Of a stretch of 64,000 bases of DNA, positions 8,523 through 17,777 are shown one piece after another. Within the stretch, counting starts at the first letter, position 1. Every line of letters begins with the position of its first letter. The DNA comes from QYQL01 sp041674265 (GTDB taxonomy: Bacteria > Verrucomicrobiota > Verrucomicrobiia > Chthoniobacterales > Terrimicrobiaceae), in assembly GCA_041674265.1 (NCBI GenBank), contig JBAYWC010000001.1, positions 1 to 64,000 of the forward strand, read 5' to 3'. The position numbers were made by a program, and so were the translations under genes. Under the pieces are notes generated by a model. That model searched no databases and had not been told where the DNA came from. It saw only the letters and a list, made by a program, of their open reading frames with translations.

Positions 8523-9890
8523 ATGGACCTGCTTTCCCTCGAAGAAATCGCGGAAATGTCCGGGGCAAAAATCCTCCGAGGCGACGGGCAGGCGCGGGTT
8601 TCGCGCATTTCCAAGGACACGCGAACGCTCCGGCCCGGCGACCTGTATGTTGCGCTTCGCGGCGACGCCTTCGACGGCAACTTGTTTTCCGCGGAAGCGG
8701 TGGCCCGCGGGGCGGCCGCCGTGCTGGTGGACAATGAGCCGGCGGCTTCGGCGCTTCCGAAGGAGTTCCCCGTGTTGCTTGCGGGATCGGGCCTGGACGC
8801 GCTCACCCGGCTTGCGTCCGCCTGGCGGGCCCGTTTGAAATTGAAGGCGCTTTGCATCACCGGCAGCAACGGAAAAACCAGCACGAAGGAATTTGCCGCC
8901 GCCGTCCTCTCCACACGTTTCCAGGTCGCCAAGACGGAAGGGAATTTCAACAACCACATCGGCGTGCCGCTTTCGATCCTCTCCGCGGGCACCGCGGACA
9001 CGGCGGCCGTGTGGGAGATCGGCATGAACCATCCCGGCGAAATCGCCCCGCTGGCCGCCTTGGCGAAACCGGATGCCGCCATCATCACGAACATCGGAAT
9101 CACCCATATCGAATACCTGAAGACCCGCGAAGCCATCGCCCTTGAAAAAAGCGCGCTTGCGGAGGCCGTCCCGCAGGAGGGTTTCGTGATCCTTCCCGCG
9201 GAGGATGACCGGTCGGATTTCATTGCCTCGCGCGCGAAGGCGCGCGTCGTCCGCGTCGGGCTCACCTCGGGGAGCCTTACGGCAAGCTCCCTGATCGAAT
9301 CCCTGGAAGGCTGCTCGTTTGTCGTCCATGCCGGCGGGCGTTCCTTCGGGACGTCCATCCCCTGCAACGGCGCACACATGGTCCGCAACGCTCTTCTTGC
9401 GGTCGCCGCGGGAATCGAGTTCGGAATTTCCCCCGAAGATGCGGTGGCGGCCCTCCCTCAAACACGCCTTGCCGGGGGACGGCTCCAACACCGCATCATT
9501 CGGGGGATTTCTTTTCTCGACGACACCTACAACGCCAACCCCGATTCCATGGAGGCCGCCCTGACCACGCTGCGGGCGCTTCCCGGCAGCGGACGCCGGA
9601 TCGCCGTCCTGGGACGCATGGGCGAACTCGGGTCCCACGAGTTGGAAGGCTATCGCCGCACGGGGATCGCCGCCGGGAAAAATGTGGACATCCTGATCAC
9701 GGTCGGCGCGGAATCTGCTCCCATGGCGGATGCCGCCCGCGAAACCGGCCTCGGCAGGATCCACGAGGTCGAGGACACCGCCTCGGCCGCGCTCATGCTC
9801 GTCAACCTGGCGCGTCCGGGAGATATCGTGCTCGTCAAGGGAAGCCGGTCCGCCCGCATGGAATCCGTGCTGAAACATTTCGAACAATAA
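8523..9890 (+). CDS. murF: UDP-MurNAc-tripeptide:D-Ala-D-Ala ligase MurF
   Basis: Adds D-alanyl-D-alanine to complete the UDP-MurNAc-pentapeptide. The 455-residue protein has an N-terminal substrate domain (SRISKDTRTLRPGDLYVALRG), the ATP loop ITGSNGKTSTKEF, the NFNNHIGVPLSIL motif typical of MurF, then NIGITHIEYLKTREAIALEK and the C-terminal DDTYNANPDSMEAAL. It begins 3 bases after the murE stop and its own stop overlaps the mraY start. Confidence 0.95.
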   Translation: MDLLSLEEIAEMSGAKILRGDGQARVSRISKDTRTLRPGDLYVALRGDAFDGNLFSAEAVARGAAAVLVDNEPAASALPKEFPVLLAGSGLDALTRLASAWRARLKLKALCITGSNGKTSTKEFAAAVLSTRFQVAKTEGNFNNHIGVPLSILSAGTADTAAVWEIGMNHPGEIAPLAALAKPDAAIITNIGITHIEYLKTREAIALEKSALAEAVPQEGFVILPAEDDRSDFIASRAKARVVRVGLTSGSLTASSLIESLEGCSFVVHAGGRSFGTSIPCNGAHMVRNALLAVAAGIEFGISPEDAVAALPQTRLAGGRLQHRIIRGISFLDDTYNANPDSMEAALTTLRALPGSGRRIAVLGRMGELGSHELEGYRRTGIAAGKNVDILITVGAESAPMADAARETGLGRIHEVEDTASAALMLVNLARPGDIVLVKGSRSARMESVLKHFEQ

Positions 9891-11020
9891 TGCTTTATTA
9901 CCTTTCAGATCTCAGCCAGTGGGCCCAGGCGCAGGGGATCGACAACGACTTTTTCAAGGCGTTCAACGTCTTTTCCTACATCACATTCCGGGCGATCTGC
10001 GCGGGGATCACGGCCTTTCTGATCAGTTTGGTTTTCGGAAACTGGGTCATCCGGAAGCTCGTCTCGCTGAAATTCGGCCAGCCGATCCGCAGCAAGGAGG
10101 AAGTCCACAAGCTCTTCGAGCTGCACGGGGCAAAAAAGGGAACCCCCACGATGGGGGGGATCCTGCTCGTCGGCTCGATCGTCATCTCGACCCTCCTCTG
10201 GGCGAAGCCGGAAAACCCCTTCGTCTGGCTCGTGCTCTTCAGCACGTTGTTCCTCGGAGCCATCGGGTTTTACGACGACTGGCTGAAGGTGAAAAAAAAG
10301 AACTCGGACGGGATCAGCAGCCGGTTGAAATTCGCGCTCCAGTGCCTGCTCGCCGCGGTTTTCACGGTTTATTTTCTGACCAACCCCAAACTTTCCGGCA
10401 TCGCCCAGCAGCTCAACATCCCGTTTTCGAAGGAACCGCTGATCTTCAGCCTGGGCTGGGGCACGTTTATTTTCTATCTGCTGGTGATCGTCGGCACATC
10501 GAACGCGGTGAACCTCACCGATGGGCTGGATGGGCTGGCCACCGGCTGCACGGCCACGGTGGCCGCCGCCTACGCGGTGCTGGTTTATCTCGCCGGCAAC
10601 ATCAAGGCCGCCACCTACCTACAGGTTCCGTTCGTGGTTTACTCCGGCGAGTTGACGGTCCTGTGCGTGGCGCTGCTGGGTGCCTGCCTCGGCTTCCTCT
10701 GGTGGAACGCCCATCCGGCGCGGGTGTTCATGGGCGACACCGGCTCGCTGGCGATCGGCGGGATGCTGGGTGCCGTCGCCATTTGCTGCAAGCAGGAGCT
10801 TCTTCTCGTGATCGTGGGCGGAGTTTTCGTGATCGAGGCCATGTCGGTCATCCTGCAGGTCGCGAGTTTCAAGCTGACGGGAAAACGGATCATCAAGATG
10901 TCGCCCCTGCACCACCATTTCGAACTCAGCGGCTGGAAGGAAAACACCGTGATCGTGCGTTTCTGGATCATGTCCGTTCTCTTCGCCCTCCTGGGGCTCG
11001 CCACACTCAAGCTTCGCTAA
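9890..11020 (+). CDS. mraY: Phospho-MurNAc-pentapeptide transferase MraY
   Basis: Membrane enzyme that transfers phospho-MurNAc-pentapeptide to undecaprenyl phosphate, giving lipid I. The 376-residue polytopic protein has about ten membrane spans and the family motifs KKGTPTMGGILL, GFYDDWLKVKKKNSDGIS (the DD of the active site), NLTDGLDGLA and the C-terminal MSPLHHHFELSGW histidine cluster. Its ATG overlaps the murF stop (TAATG), consistent with coupled translation. Confidence 0.96.
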   Translation: MLYYLSDLSQWAQAQGIDNDFFKAFNVFSYITFRAICAGITAFLISLVFGNWVIRKLVSLKFGQPIRSKEEVHKLFELHGAKKGTPTMGGILLVGSIVISTLLWAKPENPFVWLVLFSTLFLGAIGFYDDWLKVKKKNSDGISSRLKFALQCLLAAVFTVYFLTNPKLSGIAQQLNIPFSKEPLIFSLGWGTFIFYLLVIVGTSNAVNLTDGLDGLATGCTATVAAAYAVLVYLAGNIKAATYLQVPFVVYSGELTVLCVALLGACLGFLWWNAHPARVFMGDTGSLAIGGMLGAVAICCKQELLLVIVGGVFVIEAMSVILQVASFKLTGKRIIKMSPLHHHFELSGWKENTVIVRFWIMSVLFALLGLATLKLR

Positions 11021-11021
11021 A

Positions 11022-12347
11022 ATGATCTACAGCGGAAAAAATGCAGTCGTGCTCGGACTCGGCCACAGCGGCGAGGCCGCCGCCCTGCTTTTGTCCGAGG
11101 AGGGGGCCGCCGTGACGGTCTGCGAAAGCGGTGACAACCCGGCCCTCCGCGGGAAGGCGGACGCCCTGGAGTCCCGCGGGATTCGCGTGCTTCTCGGCGG
11201 CGACGCCGACAGCGATCCCTCGCTTTACGATGTGGCGATCCTCAGCCCCGGCATTGATCCGGCGGTCGCCCTGGTGCAAAATGTGGTGGCCAAACGAATC
11301 CCGGTCATCGGGGAACTGGAACTGGCATTCGAGGAATGCTCGTGCCCGACGGTTGCGATCACCGGCACGAACGGAAAGACGACGACCACCGAACTTACGA
11401 CGGCGATGCTGAAAGCCTGCGGCGTGCGCACGATGGCGAGCGGGAACATCGGCCTTCCTTTCGCCACCGCCGTCCGGTCGAGCCATGAGCTGGATGTGAT
11501 GGTTCTCGAGGTGAGTTCTTTCCAGCTCGAGACGATCAGGACATTCCACCCGCAGGTGGCGGTCTGGTTGAACTGCAGCCCCAACCACCTCGACCGGTAT
11601 TCCGGCATGAAGGAGTATCGCGAGGCGAAGCTCCGCATTTTTGAAAACCAAACCGCCCCGGATATCGCGGTTGTCAATGCCGCCTCCGAACTCCCCCCGA
11701 TCGCGGCCCGCAGGATCACGTTCAGCGCGCGCCGGAACGATGCGGATTTTACTTTGGAGGGAAGCGGCATCTGCTTCGGGGGACGGAAGATCCTCGACCA
11801 GAAGGACACCAAATTGCAGGGCGTCCACAACGCGGAGAACCTGATGGCGGCCCTGGCGGTCGGCCATGCGCTCGATGTGGAGTTCGACCTCATGGCCGAT
11901 GCCGTCACCGGCTACACCGCGCCCGCGCACCGCTGCGAGTTTGTGCGGGAGCTGGATGGAGTCCGCTGGATCAACGATTCCAAGGCCACGAACCTCGATG
12001 CCATGGAGATGGCGATCCGCTCGCAGGACTCCCCGATCATCCTCATTGCGGGCGGCAAGGACAAGGGGTTCGAGTTCGATGCGATCTCGTCCCTGATCCG
12101 CGAACGGGTTCGCGCGGCCGTCCTCATCGGGGAGATGAAGGACCGGATTGCGAAATCGTGGGCGGGCGTGGACTGCCGCAAGGCCCCGGGGCTGGAGGAA
12201 GCGGTTGCCCTGGCCGGGGAATTGGCCGTTGCCGGCGATGTGGTGCTTTTCTCCCCCGGCACGTCCTCGTTCGACATGTTCCGCAACTACGGGGAACGCG
12301 GCAACCTTTTCAAAACACAAGCACGCCAACTCAAGTCCAAACTGTAA
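11022..12347 (+). CDS. murD: UDP-MurNAc-L-Ala:D-Glu ligase MurD
   Basis: Adds D-glutamate to UDP-MurNAc-L-alanine. The 441-residue protein starts with a Rossmann fold binding UDP (VVLGLGHSGEAAALLL), then the ATP loop ITGTNGKTTTTELTTAML, the motif NCSPNHLDRYSGMKEYREAK, and the C-terminal INDSKATNLDAMEMA and IAGGKDKGFEFD, all typical of MurD. One base separates it from the mraY stop; a LysM protein follows after 6 bases. Confidence 0.95.
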   Translation: MIYSGKNAVVLGLGHSGEAAALLLSEEGAAVTVCESGDNPALRGKADALESRGIRVLLGGDADSDPSLYDVAILSPGIDPAVALVQNVVAKRIPVIGELELAFEECSCPTVAITGTNGKTTTTELTTAMLKACGVRTMASGNIGLPFATAVRSSHELDVMVLEVSSFQLETIRTFHPQVAVWLNCSPNHLDRYSGMKEYREAKLRIFENQTAPDIAVVNAASELPPIAARRITFSARRNDADFTLEGSGICFGGRKILDQKDTKLQGVHNAENLMAALAVGHALDVEFDLMADAVTGYTAPAHRCEFVRELDGVRWINDSKATNLDAMEMAIRSQDSPIILIAGGKDKGFEFDAISSLIRERVRAAVLIGEMKDRIAKSWAGVDCRKAPGLEEAVALAGELAVAGDVVLFSPGTSSFDMFRNYGERGNLFKTQARQLKSKL

Positions 12348-12353
12348 ACCCAC

Positions 12354-13220
12354 ATGAAAATGAAACCCATCCCACGTCCGCCAACGCCCCGCCGGGTTCC
12401 GCGAAGAATGGTGAAAACCCTGCGCGCGCGGGCCTCGGCCAGCGAGAAGGATTTCGAGGAATACGGAGAGGAGCCCGAACCGAACATGAAGTTTTCCCAT
12501 GCTTTGGTCGTCGTCCTCGTTTTGCACATCCTCGCCGTCGGGGGCGTCTTCGCATTCAATTCCCTGAAAGGCCGGCAACTCGCCCCGAACCGCGCCAAAC
12601 CTGCCGCTTCCGGGGCGTCAGCCTCCACGCCGGACGTGGTCACCACTCCCGCGAACAAATCCGCTCTCCCGGCCGCTCTTCCAGGCGCTACGAACAAGGC
12701 AGCGACGGCGGGGCGGACAGAAACCGGCGGAACAACCTACAGCGTCGTGGCAGGGGATACGCTTACCCGCATCGCAACCGCGCAAAAGACCACGGTTGAG
12801 GCCCTCGAACAGGCGAATGGCATCGGCAGCAATTCCGCAATCCGTGTCGGCCAGGTGCTCGAGATCCCCGGGGTTGTTCCTGTCAGGCAGGAAACGCCTG
12901 CCGCGAAGGCTTCCGGGATCAAACCGGCCCCTGTTGCCAAGAGTCCGGAAGTCAAGCCGCCCGCCGCCCACCAGGCACCCGAAGTCAAGCCGGCCCCGGT
13001 TGTGAAGGCGGCCGAGCCTCCCTCGAAACCCGCCGCCAATGAGCTTCCGAAGGCGGCCGCAAAACCCGCCGCATCCGGAAAAACCTACACGGTTGTCAAG
13101 GGGGATAATCCCTACTCGATCGCCAAAAAAATGAAGGTCAGTTACAGTGCGCTGATCAAAACCAACAACATCCAGGACCCGACAAAACTCCAAATCGGCC
13201 AGAAATTGATCATCCCGTAG
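12354..13220 (+). CDS. Membrane-anchored protein with two LysM domains
   Basis: A 288-residue bitopic protein inserted between murD and ftsW. It has a basic cytoplasmic tail, one membrane span (about 47-69), a Pro/Ala/Lys-rich linker, a LysM domain at about 127-172 (YSVVAGDTLTRIATAQKTTV), a second Pro/Ala/Lys linker with repeated PEVKP-like units, and a C-terminal LysM at about 243-288 (YTVVKGDNPYSIAKK). LysM binds N-acetylglucosamine in peptidoglycan. No catalytic domain is present, so it more likely tethers the envelope or localises at the septum than cuts cell wall. Position in the operon suggests a division role, which is inference. Confidence 0.85.
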   Translation: MKMKPIPRPPTPRRVPRRMVKTLRARASASEKDFEEYGEEPEPNMKFSHALVVVLVLHILAVGGVFAFNSLKGRQLAPNRAKPAASGASASTPDVVTTPANKSALPAALPGATNKAATAGRTETGGTTYSVVAGDTLTRIATAQKTTVEALEQANGIGSNSAIRVGQVLEIPGVVPVRQETPAAKASGIKPAPVAKSPEVKPPAAHQAPEVKPAPVVKAAEPPSKPAANELPKAAAKPAASGKTYTVVKGDNPYSIAKKMKVSYSALIKTNNIQDPTKLQIGQKLIIP

Positions 13221-13237
13221 GACGGCATCCGGGAAGC

Positions 13238-14377
13238 ATGCAAAAACACGGCATCCATTTTCTTTTGCTGGCAGTCGCGGCCCTCGTGGTCCTCGGCATG
13301 GTGATGCTTTTCAGCACGAGCGCGTTCGCGCAGGACAGCCACGGGGACATCTATTTTTTCGTCAAGCGACAGGTGATGTGGTTTTGTGTCGGACTTGCGG
13401 CGGCTGTCTTCGCGGCCCGCATGGATTATCATTTTTGGGAGCGGAGCTGGTGGGTGTGGTTCGGCGGGGCCTTCCTGCTCCTGCTGCTCTGCTTCGTCCC
13501 GTATGTCGGGCTCCGGCTCAACGGCTCGTCGCGCTGGATCAACGTCGGCGTGGGTGCTCTCCAGCCCAGCGAATTCGCCAAAATCGGAGCGCTCTTTTTC
13601 CTTGCCTGGTGGTTTTCAAAATACGAGGCCGAATCGAAGGGGTTTTGGATGGGGTTTGCCGCGCCGATGGGCATTCTCGGCCTCCTCCTGCTTCCGATTC
13701 TCCGGGAGGTGGACATCGGGAACACGGCACTCATCGGAGCGACCGGGTTGGCGGTGATGTTTGTCGCGGGGGCCGCGCTGCGCTGGCTCCTGCTGATGGG
13801 GGCGGCCGGGTTGGCGGGGATTGTCTTCCTCGCCATGAACATCTCCGAGCGCCAGGGGAGGCTGCTGGCTTTTCTGCATCCCGACAAATATCCGGACGAA
13901 TTTTACCAGCAGCTCCAGGGACTCATCGCCTTCGGCTCCGGCGGGTTCGATGGGCTCGGCCTCGGGGAAGGCCGCCAAAAAATGCTCTATACCCCGTATG
14001 CCCACACCGATTTCATTTTTCCGATGATCGGCGAGGAGCTCGGCCTGCGGGTCACCCTGCTCACCGTGACCGGCTATCTCCTGATCTGCCTGTGCGGTTC
14101 GCTCGTGGCGACAAACGCCCGGGACCGCTTTGGCTTGCTCCTGGGATTCGGAGCGGTGATGATGATTTCCCTGCAAGCTGCGGTGAACATCGGAGTCACG
14201 ACATCCCTTCTTCCCAACAAGGGGATGCCCCTCCCGTTCATCAGCTACGGCGGCTCAAATCTCCTGGTGTGCCTCTTCATGATCGGCCTGCTCGTCAACA
14301 TCCACCGCCAGGGGAAACCCCTGGTTCCCCGCCTGGCTCCCGCGCTTCTCCGCGCGCGGATCCAACCCCGTCTATGA
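13238..14377 (+). CDS. ftsW: Septal peptidoglycan glycosyltransferase FtsW
   Basis: SEDS-family polytopic protein that polymerises lipid II with FtsI at the septum. The 379-residue product has ten predicted spans and motifs LRLNGSSRWINVGVGALQPS, EFAKIGALFF, the HPDKYPDEFYQQLQGLIAFG loop, HTDFIFPMIGEELG and the C-terminal MPLPFISYGGSNLLVCL. Its position between the LysM gene and murG favours FtsW over RodA. Stop overlaps the murG start. Confidence 0.94.
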   Translation: MQKHGIHFLLLAVAALVVLGMVMLFSTSAFAQDSHGDIYFFVKRQVMWFCVGLAAAVFAARMDYHFWERSWWVWFGGAFLLLLLCFVPYVGLRLNGSSRWINVGVGALQPSEFAKIGALFFLAWWFSKYEAESKGFWMGFAAPMGILGLLLLPILREVDIGNTALIGATGLAVMFVAGAALRWLLLMGAAGLAGIVFLAMNISERQGRLLAFLHPDKYPDEFYQQLQGLIAFGSGGFDGLGLGEGRQKMLYTPYAHTDFIFPMIGEELGLRVTLLTVTGYLLICLCGSLVATNARDRFGLLLGFGAVMMISLQAAVNIGVTTSLLPNKGMPLPFISYGGSNLLVCLFMIGLLVNIHRQGKPLVPRLAPALLRARIQPRL

Positions 14378-15492
14378 TGAAATTGCCTCCATTCCGGGCG
14401 GTGATCGCCTGCGGCGGAACCGGCGGGCATTTGTTTCCCGGCCTCGCCGTGGCCGAGGCCCTGCGCGGCCGCGGGCACGAGGTCCTTCTTTTCGTTTCCG
14501 AGAAAGACATCGACACGACCGCCCTGAAGGCGAGACCCGAGTTCCGCTCGGAGAAACTTCCCTCCATCGGGATGCCGAGCATGATTGCCTCGCCGGCGTT
14601 CGTCCGGTTTGTCCGGCGGTTCTGGGAAAGCTTTTCCCAGTGCGGGAAAATCTACCGCAAGTTCCGCCCGTCCGTCGTTCTCGGGATGGGAGGGTTCACC
14701 TCCACGGCCCCCGTGCTGGCGGCGAGGATGCGGGGACTGCCCGCCTTCATCCATGAATCGAACGCGATTCCCGGACGGGCCAACCGGCTGGCCGCGAAGT
14801 TTGCGACGAAGGTCTTTCTCGGATTCGAAGAAACCGGGGCGCTTCTGCCGGGCGCGCAGTGTGTCCTGACCGGCACTCCGGTCAGGAAAAATCTGGGGCG
14901 TCCGATGGATCGCGCGACCGCCAGAAAGGCATTCCGGCTGGACCCGGACAAAAAGACACTTCTCGTCATGGGCGGCAGCCAGGGAGCCACGGGAATCAAC
15001 CAGCTTTTGTTCAAGGCCGCGCCGCTGCTCCGGGGATCCGGAATCCAGATCATCCACCTCACCGGCGACCGCGATGACCGGCTGGCCGCCGCGAACTACC
15101 AGCGGGACGAAATCCCCCACTACGTGTCCCCGTTCCATCACAGCATGGAGGAAGCCTACTCCGCGGCGGATGTCGTGGTCTCCCGGGCCGGGGCCTCCAG
15201 CCTCAGCGAAATCTCCCAATTCGCGCTGCCTTCGATCCTGATCCCATACCCGTTCGCCACCGATGACCACCAGTCGGCGAACGCCCGGATCTATGTGCGG
15301 GCCGGTGCGGCCGAGGCGCCGACGGAAAAGGAAACCGGGGCCGAAATGCTCGCGGCCATGATTTCCAACCTCCTCGACGACGACCAGCGCCGCGAGCGCA
15401 TGTCCGTTGCCGCCAGGCGAATCCCTCCTTCCTCGGCCGCGGAGAATGTGGCGGAGGAAATGGAGCGGGCCGTGAAGGAGGCTTCGACATGA
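14374..15492 (+). CDS. murG: UDP-GlcNAc:undecaprenyl-PP-MurNAc-pentapeptide transferase MurG
   Basis: Adds GlcNAc to lipid I to make lipid II on the inner face of the membrane. The 372-residue GT-B protein has the membrane-side glycine loop ACGGTGGHLFPGLAVAEAL, then GMGGFTSTAPVLAAR, FIHESNAIPGRANRLAAKF, a second G-loop MGGSQGATGINQ and the donor-site segment SRAGASSLSEISQFALPSIL. Starts at ATG 14374, overlapping the ftsW stop; a second ATG follows immediately. The open frame extends upstream inside ftsW, but that part is out of frame with ftsW and not coding. Confidence 0.95.
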   Translation: MMKLPPFRAVIACGGTGGHLFPGLAVAEALRGRGHEVLLFVSEKDIDTTALKARPEFRSEKLPSIGMPSMIASPAFVRFVRRFWESFSQCGKIYRKFRPSVVLGMGGFTSTAPVLAARMRGLPAFIHESNAIPGRANRLAAKFATKVFLGFEETGALLPGAQCVLTGTPVRKNLGRPMDRATARKAFRLDPDKKTLLVMGGSQGATGINQLLFKAAPLLRGSGIQIIHLTGDRDDRLAAANYQRDEIPHYVSPFHHSMEEAYSAADVVVSRAGASSLSEISQFALPSILIPYPFATDDHQSANARIYVRAGAAEAPTEKETGAEMLAAMISNLLDDDQRRERMSVAARRIPPSSAAENVAEEMERAVKEAST

Positions 15493-17777
15493 CGCTTTCG
15501 GATCTCCAGGAGGCGCTGACCGGGCCGTCTTCGAAACGCGTGCATTTGATCGGGGTGGCCGGATCCGGGATGAGCGGCATCGCCGCCCTTCTGCTCGCCC
15601 TCGGGCACCAGGTCAGCGGGTCGGACAAGGTGGTGACCATCGAGGTCGAACGCCTGCAAAAAAAGGGGCTGGATTTCGCCTCTCCCCAGACCGCCGGGAG
15701 CGTCCGGGATGCGGAGATCGTCATTTACTCGTCCGCCATCAAAACGGGGAATCCGGCCTTCGACGAAGCGAAACGGCGGGACATTCCCATGGCGCGGCGC
15801 GCCGATGCCCTGGCGGCGATCATGGCGGCCAAGAAAGGCATCGTGATCTGCGGCATGCACGGCAAGACGACGACCTCCGCCATGTTGGCCCACATGCTCC
15901 GCTCGGGCGGGCTCAAGCCCTCCCACTATGTCGGGGCGGAGATCCCCATTCTGGGAACCAATGCCCGCTGGGATTCGGAGGGGGAATATTTTGTGGCGGA
16001 GGGCGACGAGAGCGATGGCACCCTGATCAATTACCATCCGGTCCATGCCATCGTCCTGAACATCGAGCCCGAGCATCTCGATTTTTACAAGGACCTCGCC
16101 GCCATCGATGCCGTGTATGCGAAGCTGATCGCGCAAACATCCGGGCAGGTCTTTTTTTGCGGGGACGATGCCGGGGCGCGCCGCGTTTGCTCTTCCCATC
16201 CGCGGGCGATTTCCTACGGACAGGCGCCGGAATGCCGCTACCGGATTCTCGGCCTGAAGACGGAAAATTTCCGTTCGCGGTTTTCCGTGGCGAAGGACGG
16301 GGCCACTCTCGGAGAAATCGCGCTCAACATCCCCGGCGCGCATAACGCGGTGAACGCCCTCGCGGTCATCGCCCTGGCCACCGAACTCGGGATTTCCTTC
16401 GACCGGACCGCCGGGGCGCTGGAAAGTTTCCGGGGTGCCCGGCGGCGGTTTGAAATCCGTTATGAATCTTCGACGCATCTTCTGGTCGACGACTACGGGC
16501 ACCACCCGACCGAGATCGCGGCCACGCTCGCGACGGCGCGCACCGGGGGCTGGAAGCGGGTCATCGCCATGTTCCAGCCGCACCGGTATACCCGCACCCT
16601 CGCCTTGAAAGACCAGTTCGGTCGGGCTTTCCACGATGCCGACCACGTCTTCGTTTCGGACGTGTATGCGGCCAGCGAAAAACCTCTTCCGGGAGTCTCC
16701 GGAGCCACGATCGTCGAGGCCCTCAAAGCTTGCGGGCATCCCTCCGCGCAGCATGTGCCGGAAGTGGAGAGCATTCACCGGTCGGCGGCATTCGTCATTG
16801 AAGACGGCGACCTGGTCATCAGCCTCGGCGCGGGCAACATCCACGAAGCCGGAGCACGGCTCGCGCAGGATCTGGCCACCCGCGAAAAGCTCCTCGCCGT
16901 GATGGGGAGCGGCACCATCAAGCTGCACGAGCCGCTTTCCAGGCACACCAGCATGAGGATCGGAGGACCGGCCCGGTTCTGGGCGGAGCCGGAGACCGAG
17001 GATGGCTTCGCGGACCTTGTGCAGTATTGTTTCGACGAGGCGATCCCGTTCATGGTGATGGGCCGCGGATCCAATCTGCTCGTGCGGGATGGGGGGATTC
17101 CGGGAGTCGTCGCCCATCTGGCGCGCGGGGAGTTCCTCCGTTGCGAGGTGGACGGCGATGAGATCATGGCGGGTGTCGGCGTGAAACTCAAGCAGCTCAG
17201 CGCATTGGCGCGCGCCTCCTGTCTCGGCGGCTTCGAATGGATGGAAGGAATCCCCGGCAATCTCGGCGGCGGCCTCCGGATGAACGCCGGCGCGATGGGC
17301 TTCCAGACATTCGACCAGGTCGTGCGGCTCAGGTTCTGCGACCAGGACGGGAATATTTTCACCCGCACTCCCGCCGAAATGGAAATCCACTACCGGAGCG
17401 TTCCCATGCTGCGGCAAAATTACGCGCTGTCGGCCGTGCTGAAAGGCCGTCCGGCAAGCCGGGAGGACATCGACCGCCTGATCGGGGCATCGGCGGCGAA
17501 GAGGCGGGAATCCCAGCCGGTCGCGGCAAGCGCCGGGTGCATCTTCAAGAACCCCGGCCCGGTTCCGGCAGGGCGGTTGGTGGAAGAACTGGGATTCAAA
17601 AATTTCGCGGTCGGGCACGCGCGGGTCTCCGAGGTTCATGGCAATTTCATCGTGAACGACGGCGGGGCGACGGCCGGGGAGGTCCTGACCCTGATCGAAG
17701 AAATCCAGGCGGCCGCCGAGCGGGAACGGGGGATCACGTTGGAAACAGAAGTTCAGATTGTGGGAGTTGATGCATGA
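15489..17777 (+). CDS. murC/murB: MurC-MurB fusion (MurNAc-L-Ala ligase / UDP-MurNAc reductase)
   Basis: A single 762-residue protein joins two steps. Residues about 1-465 are MurC, the UDP-MurNAc:L-alanine ligase: RVHLIGVAGSGMSGIAAL, the ATP loop GMHGKTTTSAMLA, EPEHLDFYKD and DDYGHHPTEI. Residues about 470-762 are MurB, the FAD-dependent UDP-GlcNAc-enolpyruvate reductase: SMRIGGPARFWAEPE, MGRGSNLLVRDGGIPG, GIPGNLGGGLRMNAGA, YRSVPML and SAGCIFKNP. MurB normally acts just before MurC, so the fusion pairs consecutive reactions in reverse order along the chain. There is no intervening stop. Start overlaps the murG stop and the end overlaps ddl. Confidence 0.95.
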   Translation: MTLSDLQEALTGPSSKRVHLIGVAGSGMSGIAALLLALGHQVSGSDKVVTIEVERLQKKGLDFASPQTAGSVRDAEIVIYSSAIKTGNPAFDEAKRRDIPMARRADALAAIMAAKKGIVICGMHGKTTTSAMLAHMLRSGGLKPSHYVGAEIPILGTNARWDSEGEYFVAEGDESDGTLINYHPVHAIVLNIEPEHLDFYKDLAAIDAVYAKLIAQTSGQVFFCGDDAGARRVCSSHPRAISYGQAPECRYRILGLKTENFRSRFSVAKDGATLGEIALNIPGAHNAVNALAVIALATELGISFDRTAGALESFRGARRRFEIRYESSTHLLVDDYGHHPTEIAATLATARTGGWKRVIAMFQPHRYTRTLALKDQFGRAFHDADHVFVSDVYAASEKPLPGVSGATIVEALKACGHPSAQHVPEVESIHRSAAFVIEDGDLVISLGAGNIHEAGARLAQDLATREKLLAVMGSGTIKLHEPLSRHTSMRIGGPARFWAEPETEDGFADLVQYCFDEAIPFMVMGRGSNLLVRDGGIPGVVAHLARGEFLRCEVDGDEIMAGVGVKLKQLSALARASCLGGFEWMEGIPGNLGGGLRMNAGAMGFQTFDQVVRLRFCDQDGNIFTRTPAEMEIHYRSVPMLRQNYALSAVLKGRPASREDIDRLIGASAAKRRESQPVAASAGCIFKNPGPVPAGRLVEELGFKNFAVGHARVSEVHGNFIVNDGGATAGEVLTLIEEIQAAAERERGITLETEVQIVGVDA

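Noticed and set aside
6867..9887. A 1000-residue open frame on the minus strand opposite murE and murF
   Set aside because: It is the antisense of well-recognised Mur ligases; long antisense frames are common at this GC content, and the product looks like no protein family.
13378..15492. A possible ftsW-murG fusion
   Set aside because: The long frame upstream of murG runs through ftsW in a different frame from ftsW; ftsW has its own stop at 14375-14377 overlapping the murG ATG.
15291..17639. A 782-residue minus-strand frame opposite murC-murB
   Set aside because: Same reason; repeated DGR/RPG composition typical of antisense frames.
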